Below are positions 1 through 7,181 of a DNA stretch of 8,783 nt, piece after piece. The notes under the pieces are model-generated. The model had not been told where the DNA came from and did no database searches. It saw only the letters and a list, made by a program, of their open reading frames with translations. Numbering within the stretch: the first letter of the stretch is position 1; the number at the start of each line of letters is the position of its first letter. The DNA comes from an uncultured Anaeroplasma sp. (GTDB lineage: Bacteria > Bacillota_I > Bacilli_A > Acholeplasmatales > Anaeroplasmataceae), in the NCBI GenBank assembly GCA_934216145.1, contig CAKQBG010000066.1, positions 1 to 8,783 of the forward strand. The letters run 5' to 3'. The position numbers and the translations under genes were made by a program.

Positions 1-18
1 ATAGTATTAATCTAGACC

Positions 19-76
19 AAAAGGAGGTGTGAACATTATAGATTTAAAAAAATCTATTTTTTCACACCTCCTTTTT
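19..76 (+). terminator. Long hairpin, probable intrinsic terminator of an upstream gene
   Basis: A perfect 15-bp stem pairs 19-33 with 61-75. Inside it a second 7-bp stem pairs 38-44 with 51-57 around an A-rich loop, and the 3' arm ends in a run of five T (72-76). This fits a rho-independent terminator for a gene ending left of the window. The opposite strand also ends in a short T run, so it may work in both directions. The 5' arm is a perfect Shine-Dalgarno-like string (AAAGGAGGTG, 20-29), but no start codon follows at a usable distance, so it is not a ribosome site. Confidence 0.75.
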
Positions 77-161
77 AATTATTTATTAATCAGTTAAGTA
101 ATATAAATTAATAAAATGAAATTATTTATATAAAATGTAGTGTTATAAATATAACTTAATG

Positions 162-190
162 TTTACAAAAATATAAATTTATGTTAGAAT
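162..190 (+). promoter_or_regulatory. Sigma-A-type promoter of the lysine operon
   Basis: The -35 box TTTACA (162-167) and the -10 box TAGAAT (185-190) each match the consensus at five of six positions. They are separated by the ideal 17 bases. A TG at 182-183 one base before the -10 box makes it an extended -10 promoter. The expected transcription start is around 197-198, exactly where the first helix of the riboswitch begins, which supports the assignment. Confidence 0.8.
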
Positions 191-197
191 CAAGTCA

Positions 198-366
198 ATA
201 TTGTTAGAGGTAGCAATGCAAATTAGTAATATGTGGAGAAGGCGTTCTAAGAAGCATATGAAAGGTAACCATTGCCGAATAGTAGCCTTGGCAAAGTCTA
301 CTATGGTAATATAGGAAATACTTATATTACTCCTACATTATTATAATGTAGAGGAGCTAATTATGT
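198..366 (+). ncRNA. Lysine riboswitch (L-box) aptamer
   Basis: The sequence carries the conserved L-box core: AGAGGTAGC near the 5' end, AGTAA (225-229) opposite GAAAGG (260-265) as the turn motif, and GCCGAA (274-279). Helices can be drawn by eye: P1 198-207/357-366 (short and imperfect), P2 213-218/270-275 and 229-233/255-259, P3 279-285/298-304, P4 306-313/323-330, and P5 333-340/344-351. Loop 2 (AAGGC, 239-243) and loop 3 (GCCTT, 285-289) are perfectly complementary, as expected for the family's kissing-loop contact. Its position directly before lysA and the dap genes fits. Lysine binding should stabilise P1 and switch the operon off. Confidence 0.95.
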
Positions 367-384
367 AATTATTTGAGCACCTCT
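350..384 (+). promoter_or_regulatory. Riboswitch antiterminator stem
   Basis: Bases 350-358 (AGAGGAGCT) pair with 376-384 (AGCACCTCT) with a single A-A mismatch. The left arm overlaps the 3' strands of aptamer helices P5 and P1, and the right arm covers the 5' half of the terminator stem. Antitermination and the lysine-bound aptamer are therefore mutually exclusive, which is the expected logic of a transcriptional OFF switch. Confidence 0.75.
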
Positions 385-401
385 CGTGCTCGTTTTTTTT
401 T
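375..401 (+). terminator. Riboswitch-controlled intrinsic terminator
   Basis: A perfect 6-bp GC-rich stem pairs GAGCAC (375-380) with GTGCTC (386-391) around a five-base loop, followed by nine T (393-401). It sits between the lysine aptamer and the lysA ribosome site, so it controls read-through rather than translation: the Shine-Dalgarno site lies outside the hairpin. Confidence 0.92.
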
Positions 402-406
402 GGAGG
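402..406 (+). promoter_or_regulatory. Ribosome binding site of lysA
   Basis: GGAGG lies five bases before the ATG at 412. It decides the start. An upstream in-frame TTG at 373 lies beside and partly inside the terminator stem, has no ribosome site, and would add 13 residues unlike the family N-terminus. Confidence 0.85.
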
Positions 407-411
407 TTTTT

Positions 412-1638
412 ATGAAAATAAATTATACATTATTAAAAGAAAAGTACAATACACCTTTATATGTATATGATACTACTATTATCAATAATAGAATTGATAT
501 ACTTAAGAATAATTTCAAATCGGATTTATATTCAACTGAAATTATTTATGCTTCTAAGGCTTTTTCTATTAAAGAAATGCTTAGAATAATTGCTAAAAAA
601 GGTTTATCATTAGATGTTGTATCATTAGGTGAGCTTTATACAGCTTTAAGTGTCGACTTTGATATGAAAAAAATTTATTTTCATGGTAACAATAAATCAT
701 ATGAGGAATTACAGTTCGCAGTAGAACATGGAGTTGGTACAATAATAATTGATAATTTAATGGAACTTGAACTATTAGATTCTATTTGTAAGGATTTAAA
801 TAAAACTCAGAATATTATGATTAGATTAAATTTAGGAATAGAAGCACATACTCATAAGTATATTGTAACTTCTCATATTGATTCTAAATTTGGTATTTTA
901 TATGCTTCAAATGATTATAAAGAAATGCTTAAAATTATAAATTCTTCTAATGATATTAAACTTATAGGCTTACATTCTCATATTGGTTCTCAAATATTTG
1001 GACTTGATGCCTATAAAGCTGAGATAAAAAAACTTGTTGATATTGCTAAAGAATTTAATTATCCACTTGCTTTAAATTTAGGTGGAGGTTTTGGAGCTTT
1101 TTATACAAATGAAGATAAGCCAATTTCATTAGATATTATTGCGAAAAGCCTTGTTGAATTTACTGATGAAATTTTAAAAGAAGAGAATATTTCTGTAACA
1201 AAGTTATTAATTGAACCAGGTAGAAGTATTGTATGTGAAGCTGGATCTACTTTATATACTATTGGATTTATCAAGAAAACTCCTAATAAAGAATATTATT
1301 TTATTGATGGAGGAATGACTGATAATATTAGACCAGCTTTATATCAAGCTAAATATGATGCCTTTATTGTTGGAAAAGAGAATGATGAAAAAACTGAAAC
1401 AGTTACAATAGCTGGTAAATGCTGTGAAAGTGGAGATATTATTATTGAGAACTATTCTTTACCTAAGGCTAATAGTAAGGATTTATTAGTAGTTACATCA
1501 ACAGGAGCTTATGGTTATTCAATGAGTAGCAATTATAATAAAGCTTTAACTCCTGCAGTAGTCTTTGTTGATGAAGAAAAGGATTACTTAGTATCGAAAA
1601 GACAAAACTATGAGGATTTAATAAAGAGGGAAATATAA
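412..1638 (+). CDS. lysA: Diaminopimelate decarboxylase
   Basis: This PLP enzyme catalyses the last step of lysine synthesis, meso-diaminopimelate to L-lysine plus CO2, in the cytosol. The 408-residue product is of normal length for the fold-type III (alanine racemase-like) family. Visible landmarks are the PLP lysine in YASKAF (K49), HSHIGSQ (188-194), the glycine loop GGGFG (224-228) that holds the cofactor phosphate, EPGRS (268-272), the CES motif (338-340) contributed to the partner subunit's active site, and YGYSMSSNYN (367-376). The start is ATG 412 with GGAGG five bases upstream. It is the first gene after the lysine riboswitch and its stop overlaps the dapF start by one base (TAATG). 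The biosynthetic arginine and ornithine decarboxylase relatives are unlikely given the DAP-gene context. Confidence 0.96.
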   Translation: MKINYTLLKEKYNTPLYVYDTTIINNRIDILKNNFKSDLYSTEIIYASKAFSIKEMLRIIAKKGLSLDVVSLGELYTALSVDFDMKKIYFHGNNKSYEELQFAVEHGVGTIIIDNLMELELLDSICKDLNKTQNIMIRLNLGIEAHTHKYIVTSHIDSKFGILYASNDYKEMLKIINSSNDIKLIGLHSHIGSQIFGLDAYKAEIKKLVDIAKEFNYPLALNLGGGFGAFYTNEDKPISLDIIAKSLVEFTDEILKEENISVTKLLIEPGRSIVCEAGSTLYTIGFIKKTPNKEYYFIDGGMTDNIRPALYQAKYDAFIVGKENDEKTETVTIAGKCCESGDIIIENYSLPKANSKDLLVVTSTGAYGYSMSSNYNKALTPAVVFVDEEKDYLVSKRQNYEDLIKREI

Positions 1639-2444
1639 TGATCGTTGAAAAAATGCATGGTTGTGGAAATGATTTTTGTGTTATTCCATATGAGGAAAAT
1701 AAGGATTATAAGTCTTTAGCTATAAAAATTTGTAATAGAAAAACAGGTGTTGGTAGTGATGGAATGATCGTTGTTAAATCAAATCCATTAGAAATGCTAT
1801 TCTATAATCAAGATGGAAGTATGGCACCAATGTGTGGTAATGGTATTAGATGCTTCAGCAAATATGCTTATGAGCATAAACTTTTTAGAGGAAAACTTTT
1901 TGATTGTATTACTGGAGCTGGTGTATTACATTTAGAGGTTACACAAGATGATCCTTTTATGGTTAAGGTTAATATGGGAAAGCCTAATTTCAGTAATGCG
2001 ATGATTCATGCTTCTGATTGTATGAATTGCTTTGATAGAATTATTAGTATTGATGATCTAGAAATTCCAATTTATTCATTTTTTATGGGAACTGTTCATA
2101 CTGTTATTTTTGTTGATTCCTTTGATGATAGAGTATTACAGTATGCTGATGAAATTTGTAATTATAGATTATTTTCTAAAAAGACTAATGTTAATTTTGT
2201 AAAGGTTATTGATAAGTCAACTCTAGAGGTTAGAACCTACGAAAGAGGAGTTGGATGGACATTAGCTTGTGGTACTGGATGTTGTAGTGCTTTAGTTACA
2301 ACTGCTAAGCTAGGGTATACAAAGCCTAAGGCTAGAGTATTATTAGAGCTTGGTTACTTAGATATTGAAATTGATAAAAAAGGAAATGTATTTATGACCG
2401 GCCCTGCGGTTAGTGTATTTACATGTGAATATAAGGAGGACTAA
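1638..2444 (+). CDS. dapF: Diaminopimelate epimerase
   Basis: This cofactor-independent racemase converts LL-diaminopimelate to meso-diaminopimelate, the substrate of LysA and a possible cell-wall precursor. The 268 residues match the family length of about 270-280. Both catalytic cysteines are present: C66 in MCGNGIRC and C211 in ACGTG, within the conserved stretch ERGVGWTLACGTG (202-214). The N-terminal GCGNDF (8-13) and the segment DGSMAP are also typical. One oddity is that the usual GNPH substrate-contact motif reads GTVH (151-154). A GAGGG ribosome site (1626-1630) lies seven bases before the ATG inside lysA, and the one-base overlap with lysA implies coupled translation. Confidence 0.95.
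   Translation: MIVEKMHGCGNDFCVIPYEENKDYKSLAIKICNRKTGVGSDGMIVVKSNPLEMLFYNQDGSMAPMCGNGIRCFSKYAYEHKLFRGKLFDCITGAGVLHLEVTQDDPFMVKVNMGKPNFSNAMIHASDCMNCFDRIISIDDLEIPIYSFFMGTVHTVIFVDSFDDRVLQYADEICNYRLFSKKTNVNFVKVIDKSTLEVRTYERGVGWTLACGTGCCSALVTTAKLGYTKPKARVLLELGYLDIEIDKKGNVFMTGPAVSVFTCEYKED
2433..2440 (+). promoter_or_regulatory. Ribosome binding site of dapA
   Basis: AAGGAGGA, inside the end of dapF and five bases before ATG 2446, fixes the dapA start. An in-frame GTG at 2413 would add 11 residues but has no ribosome site, and the family begins at the MLKGSIVALVTPF stretch. Confidence 0.85.
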
Positions 2445-2445
2445 T

Positions 2446-3327
2446 ATGCTTAAGGGAAGTATTGTTGCACTTGTTACACCTTTTAATGAGGATGGAAGTG
2501 TAAATTATGAAAAATTTGGTGAATTATTTGAATATCATATTGAAAATAGTACAGGTGGTATTTGTATTTTAGGTACTACTGGTGAAGCATCTACATTAAC
2601 TTTCGAAGAGGAAGAAAAGATTGTTAAATATGCAGTAGAAAAGGTTAATAAAAGAGTGCCACTTATTGTTGGTAGTGGTTCTAATGAGACTGATAAGGCT
2701 GTTAAGATGTCTAAGAAGTATTCAGAGCTTGGTGCTGATTATGTATTAGTTATTACTCCATATTATAATAAAACAAATGAATCTGGTTTAATTAAGCATT
2801 TTACTATGGTAGCTGATAATTCTAAATGTCCTGTTATTATGTATAATGTTCCATCTAGAACTGGTATGAGTATTTCTTTAAATGCTATTAGTGTTTTATC
2901 TAAGCATCCAAATATTTGGGGTATTAAGGAGGCTTCAGGTAATATTAGTTATAGTATAAAGGTTAGTGAGTATTTATCAAATGATTTCCATATGCTATCT
3001 GGTAATGATGATATTATTGCTCCAATGATGTCTATTGGTGCTTGTGGTGTTATTTCTGTTTTAGCTAATTGTTGTCCTAATCAGGTTGCTAAGATATGCT
3101 CATTATGTGAAAATAATAATTATAAAGAAGCTTTAGATTTACAGCTTAAGCTTTTATCTTTCACAAATGATTTATTCATTGAGGTAAATCCTATTCCAGT
3201 TAAGGAAGCAATGAATTATTTAGGCTTTAATGTTGGAGGCTATAGATTACCTCTTGATTATATGAGCAGTAATAATAAAAAGATTTTATCTGATGAAATT
3301 GATAGAATAAAGGAGTTAATTAAATAA
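2446..3327 (+). CDS. dapA: 4-hydroxy-tetrahydrodipicolinate synthase
   Basis: This aldolase condenses pyruvate with aspartate semialdehyde, the first committed step of the DAP/lysine branch. The 293-residue TIM-barrel protein aligns from memory with E. coli DapA without gaps through at least the first 110 residues. Key sites are visible: GTTGE (43-47), Y106 in TPYYN, YNVPSRTG (133-140, with Y133 and R138), and the Schiff-base lysine K161 in GIKEASG. The E. coli lysine-inhibition site is not conserved: positions 53, 56 and 84 are F, E and K instead of H, H and E. The protein is therefore probably insensitive to lysine, as in many Gram-positive bacteria. Its stop overlaps the dapB start by one base. 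Confidence 0.96.
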   Translation: MLKGSIVALVTPFNEDGSVNYEKFGELFEYHIENSTGGICILGTTGEASTLTFEEEEKIVKYAVEKVNKRVPLIVGSGSNETDKAVKMSKKYSELGADYVLVITPYYNKTNESGLIKHFTMVADNSKCPVIMYNVPSRTGMSISLNAISVLSKHPNIWGIKEASGNISYSIKVSEYLSNDFHMLSGNDDIIAPMMSIGACGVISVLANCCPNQVAKICSLCENNNYKEALDLQLKLLSFTNDLFIEVNPIPVKEAMNYLGFNVGGYRLPLDYMSSNNKKILSDEIDRIKELIK

Positions 3328-4037
3328 TGAAGGCTTGTGTTGTTGGTTATGGTGCAATGGGACATATCATTTCTGATATGCTTAAGGATGATTTAGCTTG
3401 TAATGTTTCAATTGAATTACCATATAAAAATTTAAATAATCCAAAGGAAAAATTTGATGTTATTATCGATTTCTCTAATCCTAAAAATTTAGATATGATT
3501 TGTGATTATGTATCTAAAAATCATACTCCAGTAGTTTTAGCTACTACTGGCTATAGTGATGAGGATTTAAATAAGATTAAGGAATTAGCTAAGGTAGCTC
3601 CAGTTTTACAAAGTGCTAATTTCTCTTTAGGTGTTATTTTGCTTAATAGATTAGTTAAGGAGGTTACACCTATATTAAATGATAGCTTTGATATTGAAAT
3701 AATTGAAGCTCATCATCATAATAAGGTTGATTCACCTAGTGGTACAGCTAAAATGCTATTAAATTCCGCTATGGATAGCACACATTATCCAAAGTATGGT
3801 AGAGAGGGCTATTCTCCTCGTGATCCAAAAGAGATTGGTGTCCATTCTATTAGAGGCGGTTCAATAGTAGGTGAGCATGAGGTTTTATATTGTGGAAATG
3901 ATGAGGTTATTTCATTAAAGCATACTGCTCAATCTAAGAAAATTTTCGCTGTAGGTGCTATTAAGGCTGCTAATTGGCTTATAGATAAGGCTCCAGGTCT
4001 TTATGACATGGAGGATGTTCTATTTGGAGGTAAGTAA
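3327..4037 (+). CDS. dapB: 4-hydroxy-tetrahydrodipicolinate reductase
   Basis: This NAD(P)H-dependent reductase acts on the DapA product to give tetrahydrodipicolinate. The 236-residue protein is somewhat shorter than the common 250-270. It starts with the Rossmann glycine motif GYGAMG (7-12). The DapB signature is present: [15 protein letters not shown] (127-141), with the catalytic histidine pair region (H129-H131), K133 and SGT (138-140). [10 protein letters not shown] follows in the C-terminal domain. The ribosome site AAAGGAG (3309-3315) lies in the end of dapA, and a one-base overlap (TAATG) links the two genes. The short N-terminal region between the Rossmann motif and residue 45 accounts for the reduced length, so cofactor preference cannot be read with confidence. 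Confidence 0.94.
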   Translation: MKACVVGYGAMGHIISDMLKDDLACNVSIELPYKNLNNPKEKFDVIIDFSNPKNLDMICDYVSKNHTPVVLATTGYSDEDLNKIKELAKVAPVLQSANFSLGVILLNRLVKEVTPILNDSFDIEIIEAHHHNKVDSPSGTAKMLLNSAMDSTHYPKYGREGYSPRDPKEIGVHSIRGGSIVGEHEVLYCGNDEVISLKHTAQSKKIFAVGAIKAANWLIDKAPGLYDMEDVLFGGK

Positions 4038-4039
4038 TA

Positions 4040-4735
4040 ATGGATGCTTATGAAATTATAAATATGATTGCTAAATCCAAAAAGAAAACTCCTATTAAAT
4101 GCTATATTAAGAGTAATAAGGAATTAAAATTTAAGGATTGTAAGCTATTTGGTAATAAGGATTTATATATAGTTTTTGGTGAGGCTGATTTATTATTACC
4201 TCAAATTGAAGAGGTAAAGTCTTCAATTATTGATATTGAAATTGAAGCTGATAGAAGAAATTCAGCTATTCCTTTACTTGATATAATGCACATAAAAGCT
4301 CGTATTGAACCAGGTGCTATTATTAGAGATATGGTTGAAATAGGAGATGGTGCTGTTATTATGATGGGTGCTATTATTAATATTGGTGCTGTAATTGGTA
4401 GTAATACTATGATTGATATGGGTGCTGTATTAGGTGGTAGAGCTATCGTTGGTAATAATTGTCATATTGGTGCTGGTACTGTTTTGGCTGGGGTTGTTGA
4501 GCCTGCTAGTGCTAAGCCTGTTGTTGTAGAGGATAATGTTTTAATTGGTGCGAACGCAGTTGTTATTGAAGGCTGTAGAATTGGTGCTAATTCAGTTGTA
4601 GCTGCAGGTGCTGTTGTTGTAGAGGATGTACCTGAGGGTGTTGTTGTTGCAGGAGTTCCTGCTAGAATTATTAAAAAGAAGGATGATAAGACTAGTATGA
4701 AAACTGCTCTTATCGATTCTTTAAGGAATTTATAA
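4040..4735 (+). CDS. dapH: Tetrahydrodipicolinate N-acetyltransferase
   Basis: This enzyme transfers acetyl from acetyl-CoA to tetrahydrodipicolinate, committing the pathway to the acetyl branch rather than the succinyl or dehydrogenase branches. The 231 residues match Bacillus DapH (about 236). A small N-terminal alpha/beta domain (1-85) is followed by a left-handed beta-helix of hexapeptide repeats (about 88-210). Family stretches are [11 protein letters not shown] (87-97), [12 protein letters not shown] (124-135), [15 protein letters not shown] (141-155) and GANAVVIEG (170-178). The acetyl-type reading rests on this close likeness to the Bacillus protein and on the M20 deacetylase further down the operon. 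The start is ATG two bases after the dapB stop, with TTGGAGG (4024-4030) nine bases upstream. Confidence 0.94.
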   Translation: MDAYEIINMIAKSKKKTPIKCYIKSNKELKFKDCKLFGNKDLYIVFGEADLLLPQIEEVKSSIIDIEIEADRRNSAIPLLDIMHIKARIEPGAIIRDMVEIGDGAVIMMGAIINIGAVIGSNTMIDMGAVLGGRAIVGNNCHIGAGTVLAGVVEPASAKPVVVEDNVLIGANAVVIEGCRIGANSVVAAGAVVVEDVPEGVVVAGVPARIIKKKDDKTSMKTALIDSLRNL

Positions 4736-4797
4736 TAAGCAAATATGATAATTATGCATTAAATAATATGTAGAGTAAGGATTTATTCTTTATTTTA

Positions 4798-4826
4798 TTG
4801 AATTTATATTCTAATGGTCGTATAAT
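4798..4826 (+). promoter_or_regulatory. Internal promoter before asd
   Basis: TTGAAT (4798-4803) and a perfect TATAAT (4821-4826) are separated by exactly 17 bases. Transcription would start near A4833, giving a leader of about 18 bases that contains only the ribosome site GAGGAG (4838-4843). It lies in the only sizeable gap inside the gene cluster (115 bases). I see no convincing terminator in that gap, so asd and the genes after it probably receive transcripts from both promoters, the second independent of the riboswitch. Confidence 0.7.
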
Positions 4827-4850
4827 TTAATCATTGCGAGGAGAAATAAA

Positions 4851-5861
4851 ATGAAAAAATATAATGTAGGTATTTTGGGAGCTACTGGTGCTGTTGGAAG
4901 GGAAATGCTTAATGTTTTAAAGGAAAGAAATTTTCCTATTAATGAGCTTAAGCTTTTTGCTAGTAAAAGAAGCGCTGGTAAAAAAATAGAATATGATGGT
5001 AAGGAATATATAATAATAGAAGCAACTCATGGTGCTTTTTCTAATTTAGATATTGTTCTTGGTGCGGCTTCAAATCCGGTTGCTATAGAATTTAAGGATG
5101 ATATTGTTGCTTCAGGTGCAGTCTTTATTGATAATTCTAGTGCTTTTAGAATGGATAAAGATATTCCATTAGTTGTTCCTGAAATTAACCCAGAGGATAT
5201 TTTTAAGAATAAAGGTGTAATTGCTAATCCAAATTGTTCTACTATTATCTCTTTAGTAGCTATTAATGCAATTAATAAATTATCAAAAATAAAAGCTATA
5301 TATGCATCTACTTACCAAGCTACATCAGGTGCAGGTGTTGAAGGGCCAATTGAGCTTAGAAATCAAATGGATGCGATTATAAATGATAAGGAAATTACTA
5401 ATAAGGTTTTCCCATATCAAATTTGTGAGAATGTTATTCCTCAAATTGGTTCATTTTTAGATAATGGCTATACTAAAGAGGAAATGAAAATGCAAAATGA
5501 AGGTAGAAAAATTATGCATCTACCTGAGCTTTTAGTTACATGCACTTGTGTAAGAGTACCTGTAGTTAGATCACATTCTATTTCGTTAACTGTTATTACT
5601 GAGGATAAACTATCACTTAGTGATATTAATAATGCTATAGCACATGAAAAGGGTGTTAAGCTTTATGATGATCCGAGTAATTTAATTTATCCTATGCCAC
5701 TTGTTACATCTAATCAGGATTTAGTTTATGTTGGTAGAGTTCGTAAGGATTTAGTTAATGAAAATGGTATTACATTATGGTGCTGCGGAGATCAGGTTCG
5801 TAAGGGCGCCGCAACAAATGCAGTTCAAATTGCGATGAAGCTAATTGGACTTGAGGAATAA
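4851..5861 (+). CDS. asd: Aspartate-semialdehyde dehydrogenase
   Basis: This NADP-dependent enzyme reduces aspartyl phosphate to aspartate semialdehyde, the branch point for lysine/DAP and for threonine and methionine. The 336 residues fit the Gram-positive type (about 330-350). The cofactor loop GATGAVG is at 10-16, the catalytic cysteine is C129 in ANPNCST, glutamine 156 sits in TYQATSG, and the active-site histidine is H242 in VRSHS. The C-terminal segment RKGAATNAVQIA is also typical. The ATG has GAGGAG seven bases upstream and a short leader from its own promoter. The aspartokinase gene follows after 11 bases, so the two successive enzymes are translated together. Confidence 0.95.
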   Translation: MKKYNVGILGATGAVGREMLNVLKERNFPINELKLFASKRSAGKKIEYDGKEYIIIEATHGAFSNLDIVLGAASNPVAIEFKDDIVASGAVFIDNSSAFRMDKDIPLVVPEINPEDIFKNKGVIANPNCSTIISLVAINAINKLSKIKAIYASTYQATSGAGVEGPIELRNQMDAIINDKEITNKVFPYQICENVIPQIGSFLDNGYTKEEMKMQNEGRKIMHLPELLVTCTCVRVPVVRSHSISLTVITEDKLSLSDINNAIAHEKGVKLYDDPSNLIYPMPLVTSNQDLVYVGRVRKDLVNENGITLWCCGDQVRKGAATNAVQIAMKLIGLEE

Positions 5862-5872
5862 TAGGAGGAGTT

Positions 5873-7177
5873 ATGCTAGTAGTGACAAAGTTTGGTGGTT
5901 CAAGCTTATCTTGTGCTACCCAGTTTGAAAAGGTAAAAAATATAGTAACATCTGACCCTAAAAGAAAAATAGTTGTTGTTTCTGCATTAGGTAAAAGAGA
6001 TTCATCTGATACTAAAATAACAGATTTATTGTATATACTACATGCTCATTTAAAGTATTCTGTACCTTATCAGGATATTTGGAATATGATTGAAACAAGA
6101 TTCATTGGTGTTAGAGATGAATTAGGTATTGATTATCCTATTCAGGATGATTTAAATAAGCTTCATAATGAGCTTAATAAGAATATTAGTCAGGATTATT
6201 TAGTATCTAGAGGAGAATATTTAACTGCAAGATTAATGAGTAATTATTTAGGCTATTCATTTTGTGATGCAAAGGATTTACTTAAATATAATTATGATGG
6301 ATTATTAGATGAGGCTGAGACTGAAAAGAATGTTAAGCTTGCTTTTTCTAAATATGGTTCTATAGTAGTTCCTGGTTTTTATGGAAGTTATCCTAATGGT
6401 TCAGTTAGATTATTATCTAGAGGTGGATCTGATGTAACAGGTTCTATTTTAGCTAAATGCTTAAATGTTTCATTATATGAAAATTGGACTGATGTTTCTG
6501 GTATTTTAGCTGCTGATCCAAGAATTGTTCCTAATCCAAAGGCAATCAAAGAAATCACTTATGCTGAATTAAGAGAATTATCTTATATGGGTGCTTCTGT
6601 ATTACATGAGGAAACTGTTTTCCCTGTTCAATCATTAAATATTCCTATTAATTTAAAAAATACTAATGAGCCAAATAATCCTGGTACTATAATTAAAAAT
6701 CATTCAGATGATAATAGTGAAATTATTACAGGTATTGCTGGTAGAAAGGATTTTGTATCATTTAATATAACTAAAGATCATATGTCTAGTGAGATTGGCT
6801 TTTTAAGAAGAGCTTTATCTGTTTTTGAAAAATATAATGTTTCAATTGAGCACGTACCATCTGGTATTGATTCATTCTCAGTTGTAGTTCCTTATGGCGA
6901 TGTTGAAAGATGTCAATATGAGCTAGTTACAGAGTTGAAAAAGGAATTAGATGCCAATGTTACAATTGATCCAAATATTGCCCTTGTAGCAGTTGTAGGT
7001 AGAAATATGGCTAAAAGAAGTGGTGTTTGTGCATCTATATTCCAAGCCTTAGGAGAACAAAAGATTAATGTTAGACTTCTAGCTCAAGGTCCATCAGAGC
7101 TTAATATCATTATTGGTATTGCTTGTGAGGATTATGAGAAAACTATTCAAAGTCTTTATAGGGGATTAATTGCTTAA
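5873..7177 (+). CDS. lysC: Aspartate kinase, monofunctional (YclM-like)
   Basis: This enzyme phosphorylates L-aspartate with ATP, the entry step to the aspartate amino-acid family. The 434-residue protein has the N-terminal kinase domain with KFGGSS (6-11), SRGEYLTARLM (112-122), SRGGSDVTGS (182-191) and ENWTDVSG (203-210). Two C-terminal ACT domains (about 297-360 and 370-434) follow, the usual site of end-product inhibition. There is no homoserine dehydrogenase domain. The sequence recalls Bacillus YclM (aspartokinase III) more than the DapG or LysC types, which have an internal start for a small subunit. The inhibitor (lysine, threonine or both) cannot be decided from sequence alone. The ribosome site AGGAGGAG (5863-5870) precedes the ATG. 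The symbol lysC is a family name, not proof of orthology. Confidence 0.92.
   Translation: MLVVTKFGGSSLSCATQFEKVKNIVTSDPKRKIVVVSALGKRDSSDTKITDLLYILHAHLKYSVPYQDIWNMIETRFIGVRDELGIDYPIQDDLNKLHNELNKNISQDYLVSRGEYLTARLMSNYLGYSFCDAKDLLKYNYDGLLDEAETEKNVKLAFSKYGSIVVPGFYGSYPNGSVRLLSRGGSDVTGSILAKCLNVSLYENWTDVSGILAADPRIVPNPKAIKEITYAELRELSYMGASVLHEETVFPVQSLNIPINLKNTNEPNNPGTIIKNHSDDNSEIITGIAGRKDFVSFNITKDHMSSEIGFLRRALSVFEKYNVSIEHVPSGIDSFSVVVPYGDVERCQYELVTELKKELDANVTIDPNIALVAVVGRNMAKRSGVCASIFQALGEQKINVRLLAQGPSELNIIIGIACEDYEKTIQSLYRGLIA
7160..7164 (+). promoter_or_regulatory. Candidate ribosome site affecting the deacetylase start
   Basis: AGGGG can pair with the 16S tail if one G-U wobble is allowed. It lies five bases before a TTG at 7170 that overlaps the aspartokinase end, but 17 bases before the ATG at 7182. 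It therefore favours TTG by spacing. ATG could instead be reached by reinitiation after the stop at 7175-7177. The choice changes only four residues. Confidence 0.35.
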
Positions 7178-7181
7178 TAAT

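Noticed and set aside
65..76. 3' end of a 16S rRNA gene
   Set aside because: Only the CACCTCCTTT string matches; the upstream bases that precede the tail in 16S genes are missing, and the segment is one arm of a hairpin.
373..411. Upstream TTG extension of lysA by 13 residues
   Set aside because: It begins beside and partly within the terminator stem, has no ribosome site, and the ATG at 412 has GGAGG at ideal spacing.
2413..2445. Upstream GTG extension of dapA overlapping dapF
   Set aside because: No ribosome site precedes it, and the family N-terminus begins at ATG 2446 directly after AAGGAGGA.
4774..4796. Weak hairpin in the dapH-asd gap as a terminator
   Set aside because: The 7-bp stem has two G-T wobbles and one G-C pair, and no clean T run follows, so it would not stop transcription reliably.
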